NCBI GenBank assembly: GCA_964603615.1
Contig: CAZRVU010000003.1
Location: 1 to 64,000, forward strand
DNA from: JAAZMI01 sp964603615
Lineage (GTDB): Bacteria > Bacillota > Dethiobacteria > DTU022 > UBA8154
DNA length: 64,000 nt
Direction: 5' to 3'
Made by a program: the position numbers and the translations under genes. This document shows, piece after piece, positions 52,075 to 60,342 of the stretch. Below the pieces are notes generated by a model. It was given only the letters and a program-made list of their open reading frames with translations, made no database searches and was not told the origin of the DNA. Within the stretch, counting starts at the first letter, position 1. Every line of letters starts with the position of its first letter.

Positions 52075-52087
52075 ATAAACGGACACG

Positions 52088-52120
52088 GGGAAGAGGGATT
52101 TGTCCTTCTTCCCTTTCCTT
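52088..52120 (+). terminator. hairpin after acyl-CoA dehydrogenase gene
   Basis: GGGAAGA-G-GGA pairs with TCC-T-TCTTCCC around TTTG, followed by TTTCCTTTAAT. The T tract is mixed, so it may only reduce transcription into the enoyl-CoA hydratase gene 35 bases on. Confidence 0.55.
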
Positions 52121-52154
52121 TAATCATTATTATTACGTATCAGGAGGTAACACG

Positions 52155-52934
52155 ATGTATAAATATCTTTTATATGAAAAAGAACCTCCCCTGGCTTTTA
52201 TTACGATCAACCGTCCCGAGTCGATGAATGCTTTGTCCAATGCCCTTACAGAGGAGCTGGGGCAGGTTTTTACGGAGGTTGAAAACGACGGGGAAGTTCG
52301 TGTATTGATCATTACCGGCGCCGGGGACAGGGCTTTTATGGCCGGGGCTGATATTACAGAATTGTCGCAACGTGATTTTGTTTTAGGGCGTAAGCAAACT
52401 AAATCCCGGCAGGAGGTTTTAAATAAGCTGGCGGAAATGCCTATTCCCGTTATTGCAGCAATTAACGGTTTCGCGCTGGGAGCAGGCCTGGAGATGGCTA
52501 TCGCTTGCACCCTGCGTATTGCCTCGAATAAAGCCAGAATGGGCTCGCCGGAGGTGAACCTGGGTATTATCCCCGGCGATGGCGCTACACAGCGTCTGCC
52601 CCGCTTGATCGGGTTCGGGCGGGCCATGGAGATGGTGCTGACGGCGAGGATGGTCGATGCAGAGGAGGCTTACAACATCGGGTTGGTGAACAAAGTGGTT
52701 CCCCCCGAAGATTTGATGGAAGAGACCAAAAAAATGGCCGGCATGATTACCTCCAAATCACCGCTGGCGATCCAGTATGCCAAGGAAGCTGTAAACCGTT
52801 CCCTGGAAGTAGGCATTTATGAAGGTTTGGCGCATGAATCGTACCTCCATGCCTTGTCTTGTGCTACCGAGGACAAAAAAGAAGGTGTAGCTGCTTTCTT
52901 GGAAAAACGCAAGGCGGAATATAAAGGCCGCTAG
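52155..52934 (+). CDS. crt: enoyl-CoA hydratase (crotonase family)
   Basis: The 259-residue protein has the oxyanion-hole segment FMAGADITEL. Both catalytic glutamates are seen, one in GAGLEMAIACTLRI and one in MGSPEVNLGIIPGDGATQRL. This pair marks true hydratases, converting crotonyl-CoA and 3-hydroxybutyryl-CoA. IPGDG replaces the common IPGAG. AGGAGGTAACACG precedes the ATG. It completes the thl-hbd-acd-crt set. Confidence 0.93.
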   Translation: MYKYLLYEKEPPLAFITINRPESMNALSNALTEELGQVFTEVENDGEVRVLIITGAGDRAFMAGADITELSQRDFVLGRKQTKSRQEVLNKLAEMPIPVIAAINGFALGAGLEMAIACTLRIASNKARMGSPEVNLGIIPGDGATQRLPRLIGFGRAMEMVLTARMVDAEEAYNIGLVNKVVPPEDLMEETKKMAGMITSKSPLAIQYAKEAVNRSLEVGIYEGLAHESYLHALSCATEDKKEGVAAFLEKRKAEYKGR

Positions 52935-53015
52935 CTGGTAGGAAATATTTCTAGAAGAGGGCAAAGGGCTAATGCCTATAATGAAATATGCTCCTTATCC
53001 CTTATCGAAACCGGG

Positions 53016-53083
53016 CACCAGGCCGGGGGTTAGAGAGAAGTTTTGTAAGATACTTTGATCTTAAGCAACCCCTGCGCCTGGTG
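53016..53083 (+). terminator. large hairpin in crt-iclR gap
   Basis: CACCAGGC (53016-53023) pairs with GCCTGGTG (53076-53083) and GGGGTT (53026-53031) with AACCCC (53067-53072). Inside the loop AGAT...ATCT can also pair. TTTATCATTTT follows. It may end the crt transcript; its size and tiered stems would also fit a small structured RNA. The rest of the 355-base gap shows no gene that I trust. Confidence 0.5.
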
Positions 53084-53289
53084 TTTATCATTTTAGGATC
53101 TGTTAAAAAAAGAAGCAAGATTTTCATTAGGCACGATCCCCTGAAGATTATGGAATGTCAATGGATATAAAATAGTCCGCAAATTGTTTATTTTTAGGCA
53201 GGAATATCTGAATAGTTCTCGAATAATATAGACAAATAGCAAAATAATAAAACTTGGTTTCGTTAGGTGAAATTTAAGGAGGTGGAAGT

Positions 53290-54123
53290 TTGAAAAGCCT
53301 TCGGAGACAAGAGCAGTATCAGGATAAAACAGAATTCTCAGAGGGCACGGTAGGTGTGCGTGCCGTGGAAAGGGCTATTGATATCCTGGTCTGCCTGGGG
53401 AACTCCGAGCTAAATTTAAGTGAAATCAGTAAGGAGGTGAATCTTAATAAATCGACGGTATACCGGATGCTTGTGTCCCTGGAACGTAAAGGTTTTGTGA
53501 CTAAATATGGTAGTAAGGGCAAATATCTATTGGGATGGAGGATATTTGAGCTACTTTCCGGGTCGTTATCCCGAAACCAGGGCTTAGTGCAGCGGGCTTT
53601 TCCTTATATGGAAAAAATGTGGAAAACATCATACGAAACCATTCTTCTTTATATCCAAAAAGGTTTTAACCGCCTTTGTATTGCAGAAATCCCTAGCCCG
53701 CATCCCTTAAAATATACTGTAGGTATCGGTTTTACCGTTCCTTTGTACGCCGGTGCGCCCGGAAAGTTGTTGCTAGCCAATTTTCCTGAAGCAGAACAGG
53801 CAAGGGTTCTAGAACAAATAAACCTCCGCCCCTTGACCAACAAAACCATTACAGATAAAGAACATTTGTTGCAAGAACTAGAATTAGTGCAAAAACAGGG
53901 ATGGGCCACCAGCTTTGGTGAACGCATTGAAGGCGTTTCATGCCTGGCTGTACCCGTAACAAACCGGCAGGAAAGGGTGGTTGCTTCCCTAAGCATCCTG
54001 GGCCCCTATGTTAGATTGCCAGAAGAACGCCTCATGAATTATTTGGGTGCTCTAAAAGAGGCGGCACGCGGCATCTCTGGTTGTTTGTGTAATCTAGATT
54101 TTAACTCGCAAAATGATGTCTAG
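53290..54123 (+). CDS. IclR-family transcriptional regulator
   Basis: This 277-residue protein has an N-terminal winged helix (AVERAIDILVCLGNSELNLS, then VNLNKSTVYRMLVSLERKGF) and a C-terminal IclR effector domain (PLYAGAPGKLLLANFPEAE, GERIEGVSCLAVPV). IclR regulators usually sense a small organic acid and control its uptake and breakdown. It is placed directly before the TAXI-TRAP transporter genes, a likely target. The TTG start follows AAGGAGGTGG. No operator can be defined by eye. Confidence 0.93.
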   Translation: MKSLRRQEQYQDKTEFSEGTVGVRAVERAIDILVCLGNSELNLSEISKEVNLNKSTVYRMLVSLERKGFVTKYGSKGKYLLGWRIFELLSGSLSRNQGLVQRAFPYMEKMWKTSYETILLYIQKGFNRLCIAEIPSPHPLKYTVGIGFTVPLYAGAPGKLLLANFPEAEQARVLEQINLRPLTNKTITDKEHLLQELELVQKQGWATSFGERIEGVSCLAVPVTNRQERVVASLSILGPYVRLPEERLMNYLGALKEAARGISGCLCNLDFNSQNDV

Positions 54124-54181
54124 CTGTACACTGTTTTTTTTAGCGCTGAAAACTAGAAAAAAAGAGGAGGAGACAACTAAG

Positions 54182-55210
54182 ATGTTAACAAAAAAGAAAA
54201 GGACGGCGTTAGTACTAGCTGTTATCTTGAGTATGCTGTTGTTGGTTTTTACCGGTTGCGGACCCCAAGCCGGGGATGTGGAGGGTAAACCTAGCGGGGA
54301 AGCGAAGCCGAAACGTATCTCCGTGGCCACCGGTGGAACGGGGGGGACTTACTATCCCTATGGTGGAGCGGTAGCTAGTATTATTAACAAGTATGTCTCT
54401 AATTTGGACGCCAGCGCAGAAGTAACGGCAGCTTCTGTGGAAAACTGCCGGTTAATTGAAAACAATGAAGCACAACTAGCCCTGGTAATGGATGATGTGG
54501 TCTACCATGCTTTACATTCGGAGGGAGCTTTTGATCATGACATCGAGCTACGTACTTTAATCGAAATGTATCCTCACTTTCTTCATATTGTCGTTCACGA
54601 AGGAAGTTCGATCGAGAGCCTGGACGATCTGGCAGGCAAAAAAATATCTGTGGGTGCGCCGGCCAGCGGGACAGAAACCATGACTAACCAGATCTTTGAT
54701 GTGCTCGGACTTACTTATGATAAGTTCGATGTTTTCCGCCTTTCCTTTACAGAAAATACGGAGGCGCTGCGCGACCACGTGATCGACGCAGGCGTCTGGT
54801 CTGTTGGCCCGCCCACGTCTTCGATTATGGATTTGGCAACCACACATAAAATTCGTATTTTGGAATTTACTGAAGAGCAATTGGCAACAGTTACTGAAAA
54901 ATATCCTTACTATCTATCCATGGTTTTGGAAGGTGGCACCTACCAGGGTGTTAATGAAGATATAAAGGCACCTTCAAATTGGAATAGCATCGTAGTTCAT
55001 AAAGATTTACCGGAAGAAGATGCCTACGAAATTGTGAAAGCGCTATTTGAACATAAAAATGAGTTAGAACAAGTTTATGTTGGAGCTAGCTGGACGACCC
55101 CGGAAAATACGATCGATTATGCTATTGCTCCCTTGCATCCCGGTGTAATCCGCTATTTTCAAGAAATTGGGTTGGAAGTACCGGATAGGTTAGTACCGCC
55201 CGAAATGTAA
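54182..55210 (+). CDS. TAXI-family TRAP transporter solute-binding lipoprotein
   Basis: The 342-residue protein has a signal with lipobox FTGC (cysteine at residue 26), so it is anchored outside the cell. The TAXI signature appears as SVATGGTGGTYYPYGGAVA at the start of the mature protein, with SIESLDDLAGKKISVGAPASG later. TAXI proteins bind carboxylic acids for TRAP permeases. ATG 54182 follows GAGGAGGAGAC. The two genes after it give the rest of the transporter. The ligand is unknown; context suggests an acid that is later activated to its CoA ester. Confidence 0.94.
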   Translation: MLTKKKRTALVLAVILSMLLLVFTGCGPQAGDVEGKPSGEAKPKRISVATGGTGGTYYPYGGAVASIINKYVSNLDASAEVTAASVENCRLIENNEAQLALVMDDVVYHALHSEGAFDHDIELRTLIEMYPHFLHIVVHEGSSIESLDDLAGKKISVGAPASGTETMTNQIFDVLGLTYDKFDVFRLSFTENTEALRDHVIDAGVWSVGPPTSSIMDLATTHKIRILEFTEEQLATVTEKYPYYLSMVLEGGTYQGVNEDIKAPSNWNSIVVHKDLPEEDAYEIVKALFEHKNELEQVYVGASWTTPENTIDYAIAPLHPGVIRYFQEIGLEVPDRLVPPEM

Positions 55211-55214
55211 GGGG

Positions 55215-55739
55215 ATGCTACAGTTGGTTTCCCGCTTGTCTTCTAGACGATTTTTATTTCTGGCTGTGGTCATCTGCATGGCCATAGCCAGTTTTCTCCT
55301 TTTACTGACTTTTCGTTCCAATTGGCTGGTGCTGGAAATACCCGCAACGGGAGAGATCGCTTGGGCAGCACCCTTAAAAAACGGCGAACAATTTCAATTG
55401 CGCTATATTCATTCGGTGGATTTGCTGCCGGTGTTTGAGGCTTATACCTTTGAAGGAACGCAGTTAGTATTGATGGAAACCCGTTTTTTGTCATGGGGGG
55501 CGGGGTTGGGGTATATGGGGGAAGGAATTCTCAGCGGGGAGAATGGCTGGACGGTTATCAAAGAAATGCAACGCCAGGTAGGAACGCTTCCTTTACGTGT
55601 GGGGACAATTGCGGAACAAACCATACTTTATCGCGGGGCGGAGGTCCGCTTGCGCGACTATCTACCGGCACAAACATTGGTTCATATCCGTGTAAAAAGA
55701 TCCATCTTCTTAAATTTATTGCGGGAGGCGAAAAAATGA
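55215..55739 (+). CDS. DUF1850 protein of TAXI-TRAP operons
   Basis: This 174-residue protein has an N-terminal membrane anchor (about residues 11-32) and an extracytoplasmic domain with LRYIHSVDLLPVFEAYTFEG, the DUF1850 core. Proteins of this family typically lie between the TAXI binding protein and the fused permease, as here, but their function is not established. It begins 4 bases after the binding-protein stop and overlaps the permease gene by the ATGA junction at 55736, so all three are translated together. Confidence 0.85.
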   Translation: MLQLVSRLSSRRFLFLAVVICMAIASFLLLLTFRSNWLVLEIPATGEIAWAAPLKNGEQFQLRYIHSVDLLPVFEAYTFEGTQLVLMETRFLSWGAGLGYMGEGILSGENGWTVIKEMQRQVGTLPLRVGTIAEQTILYRGAEVRLRDYLPAQTLVHIRVKRSIFLNLLREAKK

Positions 55740-57643
55740 ATCCGGAAAAAAAGAGCAAATATGATTTTACATCGCTAGCAATTTTGTTTGTTGCACTGGT
55801 GCTTACCGCTTTTCATCTTTATACCGCAGGGGTATCCATGCTAACAGCCTGGATTCAACGTGATATTCATATTGTCTTGATCCTTGTACTAGTATTTCTA
55901 ATATTTCCGTTTAATAGAAAAAAGAAAAAGGAAAAAGCATCCTTTGTCGATATCATTTTGGTCATTTTATCCCTGGCAGCAGGTGCCTATATCATAGTAA
56001 GTTACCAGGCAATTGTGCTGCGCTTGGGAAATCCGACAACGGCGGATATTCTTTTTGGTATAATTATGATTTTGCTAATATTAGAAGCTGCACGACGGTC
56101 TACAGGCTGGGTATTGGTGATCATTGCCGGTGCTTTGCTGCTTTATACCTTTATTGGTCCATGGATCCCGGGAATTTTGGGACATAAAGGCTATTCACTC
56201 AACCGGGTTGTCTCGCAGATGTATCTGACTACGGAAGGTATTTTTGGGACCCCCCTGGGGGTATCTGCAAATTATATTTTTCTGTTTGTGTTTTTGACCT
56301 CTATGCTGGAGAAAATTGGTATGGGGGACTTCCTTTTAGAATTGGCCATGGCTTTAATGGGTCGCTTTGTTGGCGGGCCTGCCAAAACAGCCGTTATGGC
56401 CAGCGGCCTGATGGGAACTATCTCCGGCAGTGCTGTGGCTAACGTGGTGGGCACTGGTACTTTTACCATTCCTTTGATGAAGCGTAATGGTTATGAGTCC
56501 CACTTTGCAGGGGCAGTGGAGGCCTGTGCTTCGTCCGGCGGGCAGTTGATGCCCCCGATTATGGGAGCTGCGGCCTTTATCATTGCCGAATTTCTGGGAA
56601 TTCCTTATATTAGTGTCGTTTTTGCTGCTTTGATCCCGGCGTTTCTTTATTTTATGGGTGTTCTTTTTGGCGTCCATTTCGAAGCTTGCCGCCTGGGGTT
56701 AAAAGGTTTACCCAAGGAAAGATTACCGCGTACCTGGCAGGTCCTGAAAAAAGGCGGGCATTTCCTGATTCCTATTGCCGTTTTGATCTACTATTTAGGG
56801 GTGCTCCAGTACACCCCCATCCGTTCGGGTTTTTATGCCATTGTCACGGCAGTAGTCGTCTCCTTTTTTCAAAAGGAAACGCGGCTAAATTGGGAGCGTT
56901 TCAAGGAAGCGGTGCTGGCTGCCGCGCGCAATACAATTACCGTTGCTTTGGCTTGTGCTGCTGCCGGGCTGGTGATTGGGAGCATTAACGTTACGGGGAT
57001 GGGCTTGAAACTATCCGCTTTTATTATTGGCATCTCCGGGGGGATGGTTTGGCTGGCACTGATCCTTACGGCTATCATCTCCCTGATCATGGGGATGGGG
57101 TTGCCGACGACAGCAGCCTATATTGTAGTAGGGACCATGGCCGCACCGGCTCTCATGGAAATGGGCATTTTGCCTTTAGCAGCACACCTATTTGTTTTCT
57201 ATTTTGCGATTATCTCTGCTATTACACCGCCGGTGGCGCTGGCGGCTTATGCCGCGGCGGGTATTGCCAAGGATGATCCAATGAAAATTGGCTTTACGGC
57301 TATGAAATTGACGCTGGGTGCTTTTATCGTGCCATTTTTGTTTGCACTGAGCCCTACGCTGATTGGCAAAGGGGATTTTATTTCCGTGGCCTGGTCTACT
57401 TTTTCAGTCTTGATCGGTATTATTGCTTTATCCGGGGGCACGATTGGTTACCTCCTCAGGCCAGCAAAGATCTGGGAAAGGGTGTTCTTTATTGTGGGTG
57501 CTTTTATGCTGTTGTGGGTAGGCCTTACAACGGATCTGATTGGTTTGGGGCTAATTGCGGTAGCGGTGCTGCTTCAAGTAAGCCGTGGTAAAAAAACGAC
57601 TGTTGCCGATCTGGAAGCTAGCTCTGCGAGCGGGTTAAATTGA
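55736..57643 (+). CDS. TRAP transporter fused permease (DctQM type, TAXI)
   Basis: The 635-residue protein has about 16-18 transmembrane segments. A small-subunit-like N-terminal part (residues 1-150) is followed by the large DctM-like part with MASGLMGTISGSAVANVVGT, EACASSGGQLMPPIMGAAAF, MGMGLPTTAAYIVVGTMAAP and FYFAIISAITPPVALAAYAA. These GSA and PPI loops are the TRAP permease signature. It drives solute uptake with Na+ or H+. ATG 55736 follows GGGAGGCG and overlaps the DUF1850 stop. No further transport gene follows. Confidence 0.94.
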   Translation: MNPEKKSKYDFTSLAILFVALVLTAFHLYTAGVSMLTAWIQRDIHIVLILVLVFLIFPFNRKKKKEKASFVDIILVILSLAAGAYIIVSYQAIVLRLGNPTTADILFGIIMILLILEAARRSTGWVLVIIAGALLLYTFIGPWIPGILGHKGYSLNRVVSQMYLTTEGIFGTPLGVSANYIFLFVFLTSMLEKIGMGDFLLELAMALMGRFVGGPAKTAVMASGLMGTISGSAVANVVGTGTFTIPLMKRNGYESHFAGAVEACASSGGQLMPPIMGAAAFIIAEFLGIPYISVVFAALIPAFLYFMGVLFGVHFEACRLGLKGLPKERLPRTWQVLKKGGHFLIPIAVLIYYLGVLQYTPIRSGFYAIVTAVVVSFFQKETRLNWERFKEAVLAAARNTITVALACAAAGLVIGSINVTGMGLKLSAFIIGISGGMVWLALILTAIISLIMGMGLPTTAAYIVVGTMAAPALMEMGILPLAAHLFVFYFAIISAITPPVALAAYAAAGIAKDDPMKIGFTAMKLTLGAFIVPFLFALSPTLIGKGDFISVAWSTFSVLIGIIALSGGTIGYLLRPAKIWERVFFIVGAFMLLWVGLTTDLIGLGLIAVAVLLQVSRGKKTTVADLEASSASGLN

Positions 57644-57867
57644 TAGGCCGGTTGGTTAAGCTATTTACCCCTACCTCCCCGGTTATGCAGCAGGTGGTTC
57701 AAAGACAGGGTTTCTCTTCGCATGGGAATGGGGCACCCAAAAGGGGTTATCAACATAGTGCATGGTGCATGGTAGCCTGTGTTTTCAGACAAGCGGCAGG
57801 CTTCAGATATCAGTAAATATTACAACGTTTCTATAAAGTTATTGATTAAGAAACGGGAGGGTATAAA

Positions 57868-58944
57868 ATGGAGTTACCATTAAATTCCTATATGGACGAT
57901 TTTGACGGTTCTATAAAAGATTATTCTGTATCAGGGGATCAAGCTGTAACTTATAAAAAAACAGGGAAGCGGCGGCTTTTTACTAACCCTGATGTAGATG
58001 TAATGCGGAGCTATTTTAGAAAACATAAATCCCGCCGGTTGGTCAATAAAGTTACTACGGTACAGGAGGCGGTCGCCAGGTTAGTTGACGATGGTGATTA
58101 TTTAGCGGTAGGGGGTTTTAGCACCACGCGTAAACCCATCGCTGCTGTGCATGAAATTGTGAGGCAAAGAAAATGCAAGTTAGGTTATGCCGGTCATACA
58201 ACTACTCACGATCTGCAGCTTTTAGTTGCCGGCAAATGCATCAATTGCTGTGATGTGGCCTATGTTGTGACTTTAGAGGCACGCGGATTTTCTATGGTGA
58301 TGCGCAAGGCTTTTGAAAGCGGGGAGCTGGAGGTAACCGAGTGGACCAACGGGACGCTGGCCTGGCGTTTCAAAGCTGCTGCTATGGGTATTCCCTTTAT
58401 TCCTACGCGCAGCCTATTAGGAACGGATACCCTTAAATATAGCGCTGCCGTGGAGATGCCTTGCCCCTTTACCGGTAAAAATTTTGCTGCACTACCGGCT
58501 CTTTTCCCGGATGTGGGTGTGATACATGTCCACCGCTGCGATATTTATGGAAACTGCCAGATCGACGGCCTGACGATGTTCGATTATGATATTGCCAGGG
58601 CGGCGAAAAAATTAATTATCACCACGGAACAAATTATTCCCAACGAAGAAATTCGCCGCAGGCCACATCATACAGTTATTCCCTACTTCTATGTGGATGC
58701 TGTCATTGAAATACCGCTGGGTGCCTATCCGACGAATATGCCGTACCAATATTTTAGCGATGAGGAATATTTTGCGGAGCTGCTCGCAGCGGATCGCGAT
58801 GAAAAAGCTTTTAAAGAGCATATGGATAAATATGTTTATAATATAGATAATCATTGGGATTTTTTACAGGCTAGCGGTGCCCTGCAGCGCTTAAGCGCGT
58901 TGCGGGCCAGAGAAACCCACAGGTACGAAGAAGGAGGTGTTTAA
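57868..58944 (+). CDS. gctA: CoA-transferase subunit A (glutaconate CoA-transferase-like)
   Basis: This 358-residue protein belongs to class I CoA-transferase alpha subunits: VQEAVARLVDDGDYLAVGGF, RKPIAAVHEIVRQ, then YAGHTTTHDLQLLVAGK and MPCPFTGKNFAALPALFPDV. It is longer than GctA of Acidaminococcus (320 aa) because of an N-terminal extension of about 55 residues. It works with subunit B, 3 bases downstream, to move CoA from an acyl-CoA to a carboxylate. AAACGGGAGGG precedes the ATG. The substrate may be that imported by the TRAP system; GctA is a family label, not proof of glutaconate. Confidence 0.88.
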   Translation: MELPLNSYMDDFDGSIKDYSVSGDQAVTYKKTGKRRLFTNPDVDVMRSYFRKHKSRRLVNKVTTVQEAVARLVDDGDYLAVGGFSTTRKPIAAVHEIVRQRKCKLGYAGHTTTHDLQLLVAGKCINCCDVAYVVTLEARGFSMVMRKAFESGELEVTEWTNGTLAWRFKAAAMGIPFIPTRSLLGTDTLKYSAAVEMPCPFTGKNFAALPALFPDVGVIHVHRCDIYGNCQIDGLTMFDYDIARAAKKLIITTEQIIPNEEIRRRPHHTVIPYFYVDAVIEIPLGAYPTNMPYQYFSDEEYFAELLAADRDEKAFKEHMDKYVYNIDNHWDFLQASGALQRLSALRARETHRYEEGGV

Positions 58945-58947
58945 GCG

Positions 58948-59745
58948 ATGCAATATAGCCAGATTGAACTGTTGATCTGCCAGATGGCCCGCCTCTTAGA
59001 AGACGGATGCACCCTTGCCGTGGGGACGGGTATGCCCTGTGCTGCTGCTATGCTGGCACAGAAAACCACTGCACCACATTTAACCCTATTCTTTGAAGCC
59101 GGGGGTATTGGGCCTCAACTGCCGGAGATGCCCATTACCGTAGGCAATTCGCGTACTTTTTATAAAGGGATTTCTGCCAGCAGTTTGGCGGAAATTATGG
59201 AAACGAGCCAGCGGGGATTGCTCGATTATTCCCTGTTAGGTGGCGCACAAATCGATATGTATGGAAACTTAAATACAACTTTTATCGGTGACGATCACGA
59301 TAAACCCAATGTGCGCCTGGCAGGGAGCGGTGGAGCCAATGACCTGGCTTCGACTAGCTGGCGTTTCATTATCATCATGCGGCACGAAAAAAGGCGTTTT
59401 GTGACGAAGCTTGATTTTCTTACTTCTCCAGGTTATCTGACTGGAAAGGGCGCCCGTGAAAAAGCCGGGCTAGCACCGGGAGGCGGCCCCTATAAGGTTG
59501 TTACCAATTTCGCTGTTTTGGGATTCGAAGAGGAAACTAAACGTATGCAAGTGGAGACGATCCATCCCGGTGTGACCAAGGAAGAGATCATTGCAGAAAC
59601 TGGTTTTGAGCTGCTTTGGTCCCCACAGATTACCGAAAGTGCCCCCCCCACAGAAGAAGAGTTGCGCATTTTACGTGCGGAGGTTGACCCCAACCGCTAC
59701 GTTTTGGGCCGGGCGTTTAAAGTAGGCAAGAGCGAGGTGTTTTAA
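58948..59745 (+). CDS. gctB: CoA-transferase subunit B (glutaconate CoA-transferase-like)
   Basis: The 265-residue beta subunit has the probable catalytic glutamate E50 in LTLFFEAGGIGPQLPEM, at the place of the glutamate that forms the glutamyl-CoA thioester in GctB. It also has SLLGGAQIDMYGNLN and GSGGANDLASTSW, typical of the class I fold. AAGGAGGTG lies before the ATG, inside the end of the subunit A gene. The two subunits are clearly one enzyme. Confidence 0.89.
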   Translation: MQYSQIELLICQMARLLEDGCTLAVGTGMPCAAAMLAQKTTAPHLTLFFEAGGIGPQLPEMPITVGNSRTFYKGISASSLAEIMETSQRGLLDYSLLGGAQIDMYGNLNTTFIGDDHDKPNVRLAGSGGANDLASTSWRFIIIMRHEKRRFVTKLDFLTSPGYLTGKGAREKAGLAPGGGPYKVVTNFAVLGFEEETKRMQVETIHPGVTKEEIIAETGFELLWSPQITESAPPTEEELRILRAEVDPNRYVLGRAFKVGKSEVF

Positions 59746-59760
59746 AGGGGGGCCGGTAAG

Positions 59761-60276
59761 ATGGATTTAAGAGAAGTAGAAGGTAAAAGACCACTTGTGG
59801 CTGTTTCTGCCTACGTAGATCCAAAGGCAATCCTGATCGGGGATGTAATCGTGGAGGAAGGTGTAGGAATATGGCCGGGTGCAGTGATAAGGGCCGATGA
59901 GGCCAGGATAGTTTTAAAAAAAGGAACGATGGTCCTGGAAAACGCGATAATTGAGGCAGCAAAAGGGCAACCCTTGAGCATCGGCCCCGGGGCTGTCATT
60001 AGCCATGGCGCGATTGTGCACGGTGCAAATATTGGTGAAAACTCGACAGTAGGTATCGGTGCCATAGTCCTGGATCAAGCTGTGGTTTATGCCCGGGCAG
60101 TAATTGGCAGCGGGGCTCTCGTTCCTCCTGGCAAAGAAATTCCCGGCGGGAAATTAGTATTGGGTATTCCAGGCAAGGTTGTCAGGGAGCTGACGCCAGA
60201 GGACCAGGAAAATAATTTAAAGGAGTGGCTTTTACTGGAGGAAAAAGTTAAAAAGTATCAGCATGGCTCTAGCTGA
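59761..60276 (+). CDS. left-handed beta-helix (gamma-carbonic anhydrase-like) protein
   Basis: This 171-residue protein has repeated hexapeptide turns (VGIWPGAVIRADEA, GPGAVISHGAIVHGANIG, IGSGALVPPGKEIPGGKLV) and a C-terminal helix, like the gamma-carbonic anhydrase/PaaY/CaiE group. The two histidines of SHGAIVHG are kept. The first zinc histidine, usually in a VxxH run, appears to be replaced by glutamate in ENAIIEAAKG, so true anhydrase activity is uncertain. It starts 15 bases after gctB with AAAGGGGGGCCGG upstream. PaaY and CaiE relatives help in CoA-ester pathways, which fits the neighbours. Confidence 0.8.
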   Translation: MDLREVEGKRPLVAVSAYVDPKAILIGDVIVEEGVGIWPGAVIRADEARIVLKKGTMVLENAIIEAAKGQPLSIGPGAVISHGAIVHGANIGENSTVGIGAIVLDQAVVYARAVIGSGALVPPGKEIPGGKLVLGIPGKVVRELTPEDQENNLKEWLLLEEKVKKYQHGSS

Positions 60277-60342
60277 ATGGTTTTAAACAATTCTAATACG
60301 TAAAGGTATTTGTGTTTCTAGTGCCAACTACTGTCTTGCAGT

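Noticed and set aside
52988..53170. 60-codon frame in the crt-iclR gap
   Set aside because: It overlaps the large hairpin at 53016-53083, has no ribosome site and has an unlikely composition, so it is probably chance.
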